Shown here: piece by piece, positions 29,998 to 38,468 of the stretch
Layout of the letters: every line of letters begins with the position of its first letter
How positions within the stretch are numbered: the stretch's first letter is position 1
From: Micromonospora sp. BL4
GTDB taxonomy: Bacteria; Actinomycetota; Actinomycetes; Mycobacteriales; Micromonosporaceae
DNA length: 64,000 bases
Direction: 5' to 3'
Assembly (NCBI RefSeq): GCF_003667505.1
Contig: NZ_RCVJ01000161.1
Location: 1-64,000 of the forward strand
Translations under genes and position numbers: made by a program
The notes under the pieces: model-generated
Database searches by the model: none
Told to the model about the DNA's origin: nothing
Seen by the model: only the letters and a program-made list of their open reading frames with translations

Positions 29998-31644
29998 CTA
30001 CAGGTCGGAAAAGGGAACGGAGACGCGCAAGCCAGCCGACACGTGCACGCCCAGCGGGGGTTGCCCATCTGGCCACTCATCAAAATCAATCGGCATGTCG
30101 AGCACTGCGCCGTCGAATGAGACCTTTCCGCCATCGAACGTAGCTTGATCGAAGGTCACCATCGATCTGACTTCATCCGCAGCGCCCGAGACGTCAGAGC
30201 TAATTTCCTGGAAGGACACTTCACCGCCAGCGAAATTGGCCCCAGGGAACGCCACTACGGCACTGCGGAGTGCCGCCCGCTCAAAGGAAAGGAGCCCGCC
30301 ATCCACAATAGCCCCTAGAAGTAGAAGATCACACCGTACGAATTGTGCTCGATTGAACGATATACGGCCCCCGCTTAGCACGATGTCGTTGAAAAACAGA
30401 TCTACATGCTCAAGCCACACCCCGTCAAATGACACAAACCCATCCTTGAATTCCGCTCCATTCATAGACAGACCTAGGGCGCCGCCGCCGCCGTTGAAGT
30501 TCGCGGCCTCGAAGGAAACTTCACTACCGGAAAAACGGGCATCAACGAAGTTGACCTTCCCGCCCGTGAACCTCGATTTGACGAATGACACTTCTCCGCC
30601 GTCAAAGCTCGCATCGCAGAAAGAAACCCGCCCTCCGCGGAAATCCGCCTTGGAGAAGGACACCCGAGCACCACCAAATCTGGCACCATCAAAGGAGACA
30701 TCTCCTCCCAGGAACGCTGCTTCGGCGAACGAGAAATCACCGCTACAAAATTCCGATTTCGCGAAGGAGACCACACCTCCATCGAATGCAACTTTGGAAA
30801 AGTCTCCACCGTCGAAAACCGCGCCTGTAAAATCGAAGTCGAGGCCGCGCCAGGACAGGACACCCTTCACGTCAGCACGAAGGCGCTTAGCTATAAGTCG
30901 CATCACGGTATGGCGCACCTCACGCTCCTCGCGAGCCGAATTGAAGGACTTCGTGACCTCGGCAGGACCTCTTCCCCTCTCACCAGGTATGGCATTACCT
31001 ATAGAGAGGGGAGGCGTATACGGCATGCGCAGGTAGCCACAGAGAACATCGATGCACACCTGCCGTCCGTCGATCCAGTCATCAGCAAGGCTCGCCATTG
31101 CATAAGCCCCTGCTAAACGGCTCGGCGCCTTCTCAGAACCAAGCTGCTCAGATGCTTTAGCAAACCGCTCATTAAAAAGTCGAACGCCATTGCGGTCGGT
31201 TTCAACCTTCGCCCGCTCGTCGGCCGCCTGAGCGAGCGCTCGTGCTATTTCGGCTCGTAAGTCCGCAGCACGTGCCAATTGGTGGTCACCCTCGGCCAAT
31301 GCGATTGCATGCTCTGCGACTCGCTGCCGCCGGTAGGCGACCACCAGGGCTCCAACACCGCCGACACCTGCCACAACTACAAAGACGAGCTTTAAGAGGT
31401 CGAACAACATACCTGCAGTAACGGTTGCGTCTCGTTGGAAGGTGGGCCAACCCGCATACCAAAAGGCTGCGGCGATCATGGCGCTGACCAACAACAGCGC
31501 TGCAATCACTGCCACGGTGATCGACCGATGGATGCTCCAGAGCCGCAACGCGGGTAACGTAGCGTCGGCCTGCGGGCTCGAACTGACCGAGACCCCGTGA
31601 TCGTTCGGATACGACTTCTGCCTTGGGAACAACTCCACCCTCAC
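29998..31644 (-). CDS. Membrane protein with 12-residue beta-helix-like repeats (pentapeptide-repeat relative)
   Basis: A 548-aa protein (GTG start; an internal start near residue 18 is possible). Two membrane helices (about 40-62 and 82-103) are followed by a charged coiled-coil-like stretch (RRQRVAEHAIALAEGDHQLA) and a linker with LCGYLRMPY. The C-terminal half is a repetitive domain with a clear 12-residue period of the form F-x-GG-x-VSF-x-x-A-x (for example FRGGRVSFCDAS, FDGGEVSFVKSR). Similar LCGYLR-plus-repeat proteins are annotated as pentapeptide-repeat proteins. Role unknown. It is next to the integrase at the left end of element 2 and lower in G+C than the backbone. Confidence 0.8.
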   Translation of the reverse strand: MRVELFPRQKSYPNDHGVSVSSSPQADATLPALRLWSIHRSITVAVIAALLLVSAMIAAAFWYAGWPTFQRDATVTAGMLFDLLKLVFVVVAGVGGVGALVVAYRRQRVAEHAIALAEGDHQLARAADLRAEIARALAQAADERAKVETDRNGVRLFNERFAKASEQLGSEKAPSRLAGAYAMASLADDWIDGRQVCIDVLCGYLRMPYTPPLSIGNAIPGERGRGPAEVTKSFNSAREEREVRHTVMRLIAKRLRADVKGVLSWRGLDFDFTGAVFDGGDFSKVAFDGGVVSFAKSEFCSGDFSFAEAAFLGGDVSFDGARFGGARVSFSKADFRGGRVSFCDASFDGGEVSFVKSRFTGGKVNFVDARFSGSEVSFEAANFNGGGGALGLSMNGAEFKDGFVSFDGVWLEHVDLFFNDIVLSGGRISFNRAQFVRCDLLLLGAIVDGGLLSFERAALRSAVVAFPGANFAGGEVSFQEISSDVSGAADEVRSMVTFDQATFDGGKVSFDGAVLDMPIDFDEWPDGQPPLGVHVSAGLRVSVPFSDL

Positions 31645-31763
31645 ATTTCTAGCGCAGGTCGTCTACCAGGCAGGAGCCGCGAAAGGGCGGCGACATCGGA
31701 TCGAAGGACGTGCTCCGCCACATGATCGGACGCCGTCGAGCTCCGTATGACCGATTGCGCAAG

Positions 31764-33199
31764 TCATCCGAGGGCGTCGCCGATCTTGTCGTTCATGGTG
31801 TCGTCGCCGCCGTCGATGCAGTTGGCGTAGACGCGGAGCAGGACGGCGACGCCGTGGCCCAGGCGCCGAGCTACCTCGGTCGGCGGGACGCCGGCATTCA
31901 GCCAGAGCGACGCCGCCGCGTGCCGTAGGTCGTAGGGCCTGCGAACGAGCGGCGAGGCGACCTGCGATTCGGCCAGCGCCTTTTCGCGGGCGAGCTTCCA
32001 CCACCGGTCGTAAACCGACTCCGACAGTGGCCCACCGTGCAGGCCCCGAAAGAACCGCCCGTCCGGGCCGACCCCGTGGTTGTCGACGTGCGAGGCCAGC
32101 AACTCGACGAGCCGGGGTGGGATCGGGACCGTACGAGTCTCGGCCCTCCCCCGGTGCTTGAGTCCGCGCCGCTCGTGGGAGCCGCCATCATCGGTCCAGT
32201 GCGACCCGGCGCGCGGCGTGGTGCCGGCGAGCACCAGGCGGCCCCAGCGATATTCGATCTTCTCGTGCTCACAGGACCGGGAAGGCTTGACCGCCGCCAG
32301 GTCGTCGAAGTCGGCCCCGCAGTCTGCGCACCGGCCGGCAAGGTCGCAGTCTTCCCGCCGTACGTCTGCGGCTTCGGAGGGACGCATACCCGCGTAGTAG
32401 AGGCAGCCGAAGAACGCGGTGACCTTGTCGGCCCGTTTGCCGAGAGATTTGACCGCCTCCAGCAGCGTGGCGACCTGGGCTGGGTTCGCCACCACCCGCC
32501 GGTCGATGGACTGTGCGACCTCGGGGGCGGTCCACTGGACCCGGTCGACCGGGTTGGAGGCGATCAGCTCCAGCTCGACGGCGTACCCGAGCACGTTGTA
32601 GAAGGTGGCCCGCTTCGCTGGACGGTGGAGGCAGCCGCGGGCTTGCCGTCGAGGCGTACGCACAGGCTGTCGAGGACGCGGCGGACCATCGCGGGCGAGT
32701 CCAGCTCGACTACTGGGAGGGACGCGGTTTCCAGCCAGGCGAGCGCCGCCGCGTGGTCGGGCGGGATCTCGTCGGACCAGCGGCGTGGGTTGAGGCCGTA
32801 GAGGTACAGGGCCTCACGGAGCAGAGCGTCGGTCGGTCGGCCCCGCTTCGCCGGCCGGGTCAGGGTCACCGTGATGGAGGTCAGCGCTTCGACGATCGAG
32901 CGCCGGGTCTTGGCTGCCGCCCGGGGCCACTTCATCTCGACATAGGCGCGGCTGTGCGCGTACCAGGTGGTGGGGTTCTTGGTTCTGGCCTCGGAGACCG
33001 GGCGGCCGGTGGCCGGGTCGAAGGGCTCCCCCGCGTTGGCCGCCTGGACCAGCTCGGCGCGGAACGAGTGCGCCAGGGCTTTGGTACGGAACATGTCCTC
33101 GAAGCGTTGGCCGCTCACCGCCCAACGGACCCGCCACGGCCGAGCTTTCCGGTCGGCGCGCTTGGCGATCTCCCAGATCTGGACCTCGTAGCTCTTCAT
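31764..33199 (-). pseudogene. int: Tyrosine recombinase/integrase, interrupted by a one-base frameshift
   Basis: Two overlapping frames together give a full integrase of ~475 aa. The first (from MKSYEVQIWEIAKRADRKA) carries the arm-binding and core-binding domains. The second holds the catalytic domain: Arg I in GMRPSEAADVR, RPYDLRHAAASLWL with the second Arg and His, and Tyr in VLLRVYANCID. The junction is at about 32614: the reading ...STVQR must continue KRATFYNVLGYAV, which needs CGAAAGCGG where CGAAGCGG is found, so one A is missing. A sequencing error is possible. The integrase would act on the 52-bp tRNA-Tyr core. Its start overlaps the xis stop (ATGA). Confidence 0.88.
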
Positions 33200-33381
33200 G
33201 CGGCGTCCTGCTCCAGGTCGCCGAGCCAGCGACCGAGCGCCGACCGGCGGACCCGAAGCTGCCCGTTCGGGAGCTTGATCACCCGTGGTCCCTTGCCGGT
33301 CTGCCGCCAGTAGAACCAGGTCGAGCGCGGTACGCGCAGCTCGGCGAGCACTTCCGGCACGGTCAACAACTCTTCGTTCAC
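33196..33381 (-). CDS. xis: Excisionase (MerR-like helix-turn-helix)
   Basis: A 61-aa protein with GTG start (VNEELLTVPEVLAELRVPRS). The winged-helix excisionase pattern is clear: LLTVPEVLAELRVPRSTWFY, then the wing RVIKLPNGQLRVRRSALG and a closing WLGDLE helix. It overlaps repSA by four bases upstream (GTGA) and the integrase by four bases downstream (ATGA). Such proteins bind att DNA and direct integrase towards excision. Confidence 0.9.
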   Translation of the reverse strand: MNEELLTVPEVLAELRVPRSTWFYWRQTGKGPRVIKLPNGQLRVRRSALGRWLGDLEQDAA

Positions 33382-35132
33382 TGCGTTTCCTCCCCGTCGT
33401 GCTGAGCGCTGTGCTGAGTTGCCGAAAGATCTGAGGAGCCCTGCGCGGCCCGGTCTTTTGCGGCGAGCAGTTCGGACCGCCAACGGGCGCGTTCGCTGAT
33501 CGACCGCATGAGCCGGTGGGTCATCGGGCCGACGTCCGGGTCGTCGGGTCGGGCGAGTTCCCAGGCGTGGCGGACCCGTTCGGTGGTGGCGCCCTGGTCG
33601 TCGACGAGCTGGGCACCGTCGGTGGTGACGCCGAGCAGTGCCCGGACCCAGGCCCGCGCGTCGTGTTTGTGGTCGGCGAGGGTCTTGCCGGACCAGTCGC
33701 GGGAGATGAGGATGCGCCGGCCGCCGATGCCGAGGGTGTCGCGCTGGTGGACCTTGCCCTTGCAGCGGCCGGGCTTGAGCTTGGCGTGTGCCTTGCGGGG
33801 CTGGACACCATAGAGCAGCCAGTTGGCGCACCGGTCGGTGCACGGGGTCAGCTGGAGTTGCTGCCAGAGCCGGTCGAGGTGCTTGCGTTGCCGATCGGTG
33901 CTCGCCTTGTGGCAGTCGCCGGTGTGCTTGGTGATGTATTTCGTGACGTACCGGATGGTCCGTTCGGCGTCCTCGGTGCCGGGCATGACGCCGCGGGCGT
34001 CGACCTGGGCGCCGAAGCGCACGACGTGCACAGGCTCTGCGTCCGGGTTGTCATCGATGGTGTCGAGGGCTTCCGTCCAGGTGGTCAGTGGCTCGCGAGT
34101 GTCGATGTCGACCCATGCCGCTGCCTGCTCGTCCCAGATCGGTAGCCGGTCGAGGGTGTAGCGCTGGACGTCGACCGAGGGCCACCACACCTGGTGATAG
34201 GTCGCCGCCGCCACGGTGCGGAGCACGTCCCGAGGGATCGTGCCCCGGATGGCGAAGTGGGCGTGCGGGGCGAGACGGCGTTGCGGCTCGACGCAGCCGG
34301 CGTACTGGACGTTCCATCCTTCGCACCGCCGAAGGTTCTGCCAGAACCGGTCGAGAAGCCGGGGAAAATGAACGGCGTCCCAGGCTGCGCGGCGGTAGTC
34401 GTACCTGGCCGGGTTGACGGGGGTGCCGTCGGGGCGGACCGGGCCGTACGAGTCGAGGGTGAGCGTGAGCCACATGGACGGTTGGTAGGTGGAGCCGTCT
34501 GGGGCGGTGTAGGTCTTGCCGACGGTGCGCCGTTCGACCTTGCGCCGGGGCAGTTCGGGGGCATCCTGGCGCCGCTTGGTGGAGCGCTTGCGCCGCTGGC
34601 CGGGCTCGTCGTCCTGGTCCTCGTCGTCGCTGGTGTGGGGTGGCCCGACGCGCCCGCGTAGGCCCTCAGCGGCGATGGCTTCCTCTACCTCGCGGATCGC
34701 CTCGTCGAGGTCGGCCACCTGATCCCACTGGGCCGCCCTGACCGCCTCGTCGCGGGAGAACTCCAGGTGTGCGCGGAACAGGATCAGAGACTTCTGCGCC
34801 TCGGTTGCGGGTTCCGGGCCGGGTAGCGGTTCGTCGTCGCGGTGCCAGCCCTCGCGAATCTGGGCTTGCCGCAGCCGGCGGTTCTTCTTGGCGCACGGCG
34901 GGCACTTGTCCTCGCGGGTCGCGCCGCAGGGCAGGTCGATGACCTCGGTCAGGCCGGTGTCGAGGTCGGTCCGGCGCATGGCGAGCGGGCGGACGCAGAC
35001 GCCGTACTCGATGGCGATGTCCTTGAGCACGTCGATCGAGCGGGGTAGCGCCATGCGGGCCGCCCGTGAACCCGGCCGAGGAGCAACCGGGGTCGGGGCG
35101 GGTTCGAGACCGGGCAGGGTCGGAGCCGTCAT
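33378..35132 (-). CDS. repSA: RepSA-like replication initiator (HUH rolling-circle type)
   Basis: A 584-aa protein starting MTAPTLPGLEPAPTP at an ATGA overlap with the preceding gene. A Cys cluster (PCGATREDKCPPCAKKNR, 69-86) suggests a zinc site. The HUH-type metal motif HAH is at 290-292 (RRLAPHAHFAIRG). Candidate catalytic tyrosines lie in RYVTKYITK (Tyr395/Tyr399). This order matches the RepSA family of pSAM2-type elements, which nicks the origin and drives rolling-circle replication of the excised circle. A Glu-rich linker (about 140-190) is variable in the family. Confidence 0.92.
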   Translation of the reverse strand: MTAPTLPGLEPAPTPVAPRPGSRAARMALPRSIDVLKDIAIEYGVCVRPLAMRRTDLDTGLTEVIDLPCGATREDKCPPCAKKNRRLRQAQIREGWHRDDEPLPGPEPATEAQKSLILFRAHLEFSRDEAVRAAQWDQVADLDEAIREVEEAIAAEGLRGRVGPPHTSDDEDQDDEPGQRRKRSTKRRQDAPELPRRKVERRTVGKTYTAPDGSTYQPSMWLTLTLDSYGPVRPDGTPVNPARYDYRRAAWDAVHFPRLLDRFWQNLRRCEGWNVQYAGCVEPQRRLAPHAHFAIRGTIPRDVLRTVAAATYHQVWWPSVDVQRYTLDRLPIWDEQAAAWVDIDTREPLTTWTEALDTIDDNPDAEPVHVVRFGAQVDARGVMPGTEDAERTIRYVTKYITKHTGDCHKASTDRQRKHLDRLWQQLQLTPCTDRCANWLLYGVQPRKAHAKLKPGRCKGKVHQRDTLGIGGRRILISRDWSGKTLADHKHDARAWVRALLGVTTDGAQLVDDQGATTERVRHAWELARPDDPDVGPMTHRLMRSISERARWRSELLAAKDRAAQGSSDLSATQHSAQHDGEETQ

Positions 35133-35671
35133 CGGATGATCCCGACGACCTGGGGCCGGTTGGGCTGGACGACGCCGATCGGAGGCAGCACCGCGGGTGA
35201 TGCCGGCGGCATCACCGGAGCCGGCGGCGCGGGTTCGACAGGCTGCGGCTCGTCGTACCAATCGCCCTGCGGCTGATTGGGCTCCGGGGCCGGCGGGGTG
35301 GTGGGTGCGCTGGACAGGACGACCTTCACCAGGGCGAGGAAGGCCAGCGACGGCACCGCCGCGACGATCCAGCCCCAGACGGATGGTTCGGCTTCGGCGA
35401 CCTGGGCGGCGAGGGAGAGCAGCGCGAACGCGATCAGGAGGACGCCGACCAGGCCGACGGGTCGACCGTCGCGGCGGCGGGCGCGGATCTCCAGGCCGAG
35501 GTAGATGGCCATCAGCTCGACCGCTACGGCGTTGGCCCAGCCGATCCAGTCGGGCTGGCCGTGGGCGACGGTCAGGTCGTGGACGTGGGTGAAGGCGGCG
35601 GCGCCGGCCATGGTGCCGATGGCGAGCAGGATCAGCACCCGGACGCCGGACTCGGCGCGTTCGCGGATCAT
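35129..35671 (-). CDS. DUF2637 membrane protein (SpdA/SpdB-like spread protein)
   Basis: A 180-aa protein starting MIRERAESGVRVLILLAIGT. Four membrane helices fill the first ~120 residues (TMAGAAAFTHVHDLTVAHGQ, WANAVAVELMAIYLGLEI, LVGVLLIAFALLSLAAQ and WGWIVAAVPSLAFLALVKV). A Pro-rich cytoplasmic tail follows. DUF2637 proteins occur in AICE and Streptomyces plasmid transfer regions and are thought to help intramycelial spread. It overlaps its neighbours by four bases on both sides. Confidence 0.85.
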   Translation of the reverse strand: MIRERAESGVRVLILLAIGTMAGAAAFTHVHDLTVAHGQPDWIGWANAVAVELMAIYLGLEIRARRRDGRPVGLVGVLLIAFALLSLAAQVAEAEPSVWGWIVAAVPSLAFLALVKVVLSSAPTTPPAPEPNQPQGDWYDEPQPVEPAPPAPVMPPASPAVLPPIGVVQPNRPQVVGIIR

Positions 35672-35856
35672 CGGCCGCTGCCGTTGTCGCGGATGGTCAG
35701 GGTGATGCAGATTCGCTGGCCGTTGAGGTCGCGGCGGCGGTTGACCATGTGCGCCAGGCCGTGCAGGGCACCGGCGAGTCGGTCCGGGGAGCCGTTGAGT
35801 TCGACGTGCAGCGGCTTGAGGCGGTGGGTGCCGAGGAAGAAGCTTTTGAGGGACAT
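35668..35856 (-). CDS. Small AICE protein (62 aa)
   Basis: A 62-aa basic protein (SLKSFFLGTHRLKPLHVELN ... GQRICITLTIRDNGSGR) overlapping the DUF2637 gene by four bases (ATGA). It has no membrane helix and no known motif. Its place between tra and repSA in an overlapping operon supports a role in transfer or replication, but this is inferred from context only. Confidence 0.7.
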   Translation of the reverse strand: MSLKSFFLGTHRLKPLHVELNGSPDRLAGALHGLAHMVNRRRDLNGQRICITLTIRDNGSGR

Positions 35857-35859
35857 CGG

Positions 35860-36126
35860 TTACCTCCGGGCCGGGGCGACGCGGGTACGGATGTGGTCGG
35901 GTGGCTCGCCGAGGGAGGCCACCGCTTCGGAGAGGCAGCGCCACAGTGCCCACGCCTCGTCGGGGGTCAGGTACATGCGGCGCCGGCCGCCACCGACGGC
36001 CAGATAGACCGGGTACGCATCGGGCCGGGCGGGGTCGACGCGGACGGACACCGCCGTGCTGGTGGCGCCGTCGGTGCCGGGTGCGCGGAGTCGGTAGAAG
36101 GTTCGGCCGTCGGTCGGTGCGGTCAC
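35860..36126 (-). CDS. Small AICE protein (88 aa)
   Basis: GTG start (VTAPTDGRTFYRLRAPGTDG) overlapping the tra stop by four bases. The protein reads as a small beta-sheet domain (VSVRVDPARPDAYPVYLAVG, GRRRMYLTPDEAWALWRCLS) with a basic C-terminus. No family name is recognised. Three bases separate it from the next gene in the operon. Confidence 0.7.
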   Translation of the reverse strand: MTAPTDGRTFYRLRAPGTDGATSTAVSVRVDPARPDAYPVYLAVGGGRRRMYLTPDEAWALWRCLSEAVASLGEPPDHIRTRVAPARR

Positions 36127-37748
36127 CGCGGCTCACCCCTGTCGGTGTCGCGGTCGAGGATGTTCAGCAACGAGTCGGGCAGCAGTGGCCCGCGAGGCTG
36201 CCGGGGCAAGTGCCGCCGGGCCGGTTCGGTGGCGGTTTCCCGGCCGACCTGGGCGAGGATGTCCGCCGCGTCGGCCGGTGCCGGGTATTCGGCGGCCAGC
36301 TCGCGAATGTGGTCGTCGGAGATGTAGGAGAAGCGGACCCGGGCCGGCTCGGGGGTGCCGTCGAGGATCACGTAGCCGACGCCCTTGGCCCAGCGGGGCA
36401 TCTGGTCGGCGAGAGCGCCCCGGTTGCGGGCACCGTCGCCCAACACGAGGTCGACCTGAGCGGCCTCGGTCAGACCGAGCGCGATCCGGGTCGGGAACAG
36501 GTCCCGGAACGGCAGCACCTCCTTGCGGGGGTCCTGCAACGCCGCCACCACCAGGACACCGACACCGGCCCCCTGCGACAGCAGCAGCCCGAGTGAGCCA
36601 GCGATGCGCTTGCGGAGGTCGACGTCCTGGAGGTACGCGGTCAGTGCCGCCATCTCGTCGATGACGACCACGACCAGCGGGTCAGCCAGGGTCGGAGTGT
36701 GCACCCGCACCGCGCCGGCAAGCCGGGTCTGCCGCTCCCGCATCACAGTCACGGCCTCGTCGAGCAGGTCGGCCATGGCCTCGAACGACTTGCAGGCGAA
36801 GCGGGCGAACAGCGGCCGACCCATCGCAAACTCCATGCCGCCCTTGGGGTCGATCACCCAGAGTCGGACCAGCCCGGAGGAGATCCCGCCGGCTAGGACG
36901 CGGACCAGCGACCACAGCACCGAGCCCTTCCCGGAGCGGGTGGCGCCGCCGATCAGTACGTGCGTGGCGAGCAGGTGCAGGCACCAATGCCGCAGGTCTT
37001 CCCGCCGAGCCAGGGGCAGAGCGGTGAAGTCGGGCACCGATGGGACGTCGAACGGGTCGACCAGGGTCCGCAGCGCGTCCGTGCGGACCACCACCAGGTA
37101 GACCACCGACGGTCGGTCCCGGAACCGCAGCCGGTCCACCGCGCCCAGGACCAGCGCCCAGTAGCCCGACCGGGTCGGCGGGTCATCGGGGCGCTCGGAG
37201 TAGACCCGGGCGTGCCGCCGGCCGAAGGCGTACGCCAGGTTTGCCGTTGCCTTCTGGAATTCCTCGGGCGTCTGGCCGCGGACCATGCGGATGGTCAGTA
37301 CGTCGAGCGCCTGATCTGAGCGGACCCGCAGCAGCTCCGGCAGGACCGTGCGATGGTCGTACACCTTGGCCAGGCCGCAGAGGGTCATTGCCTCGCGCCA
37401 GGCTCGCCGGTAGACGAAGAGCTGACGGAACCGTCCGAGGATCGGACCGGCGCACCAGGTCCACCAGGACGACTCGTGCCGCCACCGCCACACCGCCGAC
37501 ACGGCAGCGGCCAGGACCACGGACACGATCACGCCGGCCCGACCGAACTCCCGGTAGAGGCTCACCCCGGCCACGACCAGGCCGACGGCGACCGGATGGC
37601 GAAGACACCACCACAGACCCCGCCACAGCCACCGCAGCACCAGGCCAACCGCGATCAGCCAGAACGGCAGCTCCAACCGGCGCGGCCGGATCACCATCAG
37701 GTCTCCGGCGGTGGTCATCACGACCTCGCCGCGCGGCCGGCGCATCAT
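36123..37748 (-). CDS. traSA: Conjugative DNA translocase, TraSA/FtsK-SpoIIIE type
   Basis: A 541-aa protein. Two membrane helices lie near the N-terminus (about 28-48 and 68-86). A FtsK-type motor domain follows with Walker A GGATRSGKGS (267-276), the segment LWVIDPKGGMEFAMG, and Walker B VVVVIDE (359-365). Proteins of this type form hexameric pumps that transfer double-stranded DNA between mycelia and are sufficient for AICE conjugation. The ATG overlaps the stop of an 18-codon leader frame (ATGATG). The length is somewhat above the pSAM2 TraSA type. No Walker defect is seen. Confidence 0.93.
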   Translation of the reverse strand: MMRRPRGEVVMTTAGDLMVIRPRRLELPFWLIAVGLVLRWLWRGLWWCLRHPVAVGLVVAGVSLYREFGRAGVIVSVVLAAAVSAVWRWRHESSWWTWCAGPILGRFRQLFVYRRAWREAMTLCGLAKVYDHRTVLPELLRVRSDQALDVLTIRMVRGQTPEEFQKATANLAYAFGRRHARVYSERPDDPPTRSGYWALVLGAVDRLRFRDRPSVVYLVVVRTDALRTLVDPFDVPSVPDFTALPLARREDLRHWCLHLLATHVLIGGATRSGKGSVLWSLVRVLAGGISSGLVRLWVIDPKGGMEFAMGRPLFARFACKSFEAMADLLDEAVTVMRERQTRLAGAVRVHTPTLADPLVVVVIDEMAALTAYLQDVDLRKRIAGSLGLLLSQGAGVGVLVVAALQDPRKEVLPFRDLFPTRIALGLTEAAQVDLVLGDGARNRGALADQMPRWAKGVGYVILDGTPEPARVRFSYISDDHIRELAAEYPAPADAADILAQVGRETATEPARRHLPRQPRGPLLPDSLLNILDRDTDRGEPR

Positions 37749-37801
37749 CGCGCACCCGCCACGACGGGCCGCCGCAGGACGGCAGGCATACGCTTGGACA
37801 T
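37745..37801 (-). CDS. 18-aa leader peptide coupled to tra
   Basis: A short frame MSKRMPAVLRRPVVAGAR with GAGAGAGG about seven bases upstream ends in a TGA that overlaps the tra ATG. It is basic and has no fold. Its strong ribosome site and stop-start overlap suggest it serves to deliver ribosomes to tra. Confidence 0.5.
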   Translation of the reverse strand: MSKRMPAVLRRPVVAGAR

Positions 37802-37841
37802 GTCACTACCTCTCTCGACAGAGCAGGGGAAAGAGACAGAG

Positions 37842-37879
37842 GGCGGGGCTGCCGTCCGCCAAGACCTGACAGCCCCGCC
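37842..37879 (-). promoter_or_regulatory. Hairpin between pra and tra
   Basis: A 10-bp inverted repeat (GGCGGGGCTG / CAGCCCCGCC) with an 18-base loop lies just after the pra stop. It could partly terminate transcription or protect the pra mRNA end, so pra could be made in excess over tra. There is no U-tract. Confidence 0.5.
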
Positions 37880-37893
37880 CCCACCAGATGCGG

Positions 37894-38289
37894 CTACTGC
37901 GCCGCCTTCGCGGCCACGCCCGCCGGGGCACGCATCCCGGTCGCCCGCAGCGAATACGCCATCCGACCGTTGTTGCCCACGTACGGCGTGACGGTCATGC
38001 CGTCGAACTCCACCGCCTCGAACAGGCCACCCGTCGGCGGCACCGGCTGGTAGTCCGCCGAGATCTTCACCGTCGTCTCCCGCGACCGCTTCCCCAGCTC
38101 CGGATCCAGGTCCATCACCCGGACCTGCCACACCCGCTGGCCGGTCAGCTTGTCTTTCGCCGGGCTACGCCGGCCGGTCTTCTCGTCGTAGTCCTCGACC
38201 TCGCCCAGAGACTCGGGCACCAACACGCACCCCGCCGGGAACACGTCCTCACACCGCACCGCGAACCTCGTGCCGCCTCGCAGAGCCAT
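37894..38289 (-). CDS. pra: Pra-like activator of replication, integration and excision
   Basis: A 131-aa soluble protein, first gene of the transfer operon. The pattern RCEDVFPAGCVLVPESLGEV, KDKLTGQRVWQVRVMDLDPE, TVKISADYQPVPP and FDGMTVTPYVGNNGRMAYSL matches proteins annotated as plasmid replication/integration/excision activators of Streptomyces and related AICEs. In pSAM2, Pra is needed to switch on the element. It starts with ATG and GGAGG eight bases upstream, ~37 bases after a predicted transcription start flanked by operators. Confidence 0.78.
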   Translation of the reverse strand: MALRGGTRFAVRCEDVFPAGCVLVPESLGEVEDYDEKTGRRSPAKDKLTGQRVWQVRVMDLDPELGKRSRETTVKISADYQPVPPTGGLFEAVEFDGMTVTPYVGNNGRMAYSLRATGMRAPAGVAAKAAQ

Positions 38290-38309
38290 CGCTCAACCTC
38301 CACTTGTTA

Positions 38310-38362
38310 ACTTGTCTGCCAAGTTGCGATCCAAGGTAGACGGCACTTGGCAGACAAGTCAA
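38310..38362 (-). promoter_or_regulatory. Promoter of the transfer operon with paired operators
   Basis: On the minus strand, -35 TTGACT (38362-38357), an 18-base spacer and -10 TACCTT (38338-38333) lead to a start near 38326. A perfect 15-bp inverted repeat flanks it: ACTTGTCTGCCAAGT at 38310-38324 and its complement ACTTGGCAGACAAGT at 38345-38359, 20 bases apart. Each arm is itself a dyad (ACTTG-n5-CAAGT). One arm covers the -35 and the other the start region, the classic repressor layout. The half-site ACTTG/CAAGT recurs in front of the GntR gene at 42668. Confidence 0.82.
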
Positions 38363-38468
38363 AAACCGTGGTGAAGGCGGGCTAAGGGCTCTGCTGTGGG
38401 GCAAGCCCACGGCCATCTGCGCAAGCCGTCAGGCCCGGCGTGCCGGCGGAAGCGAGCGAAGCCCTGGG

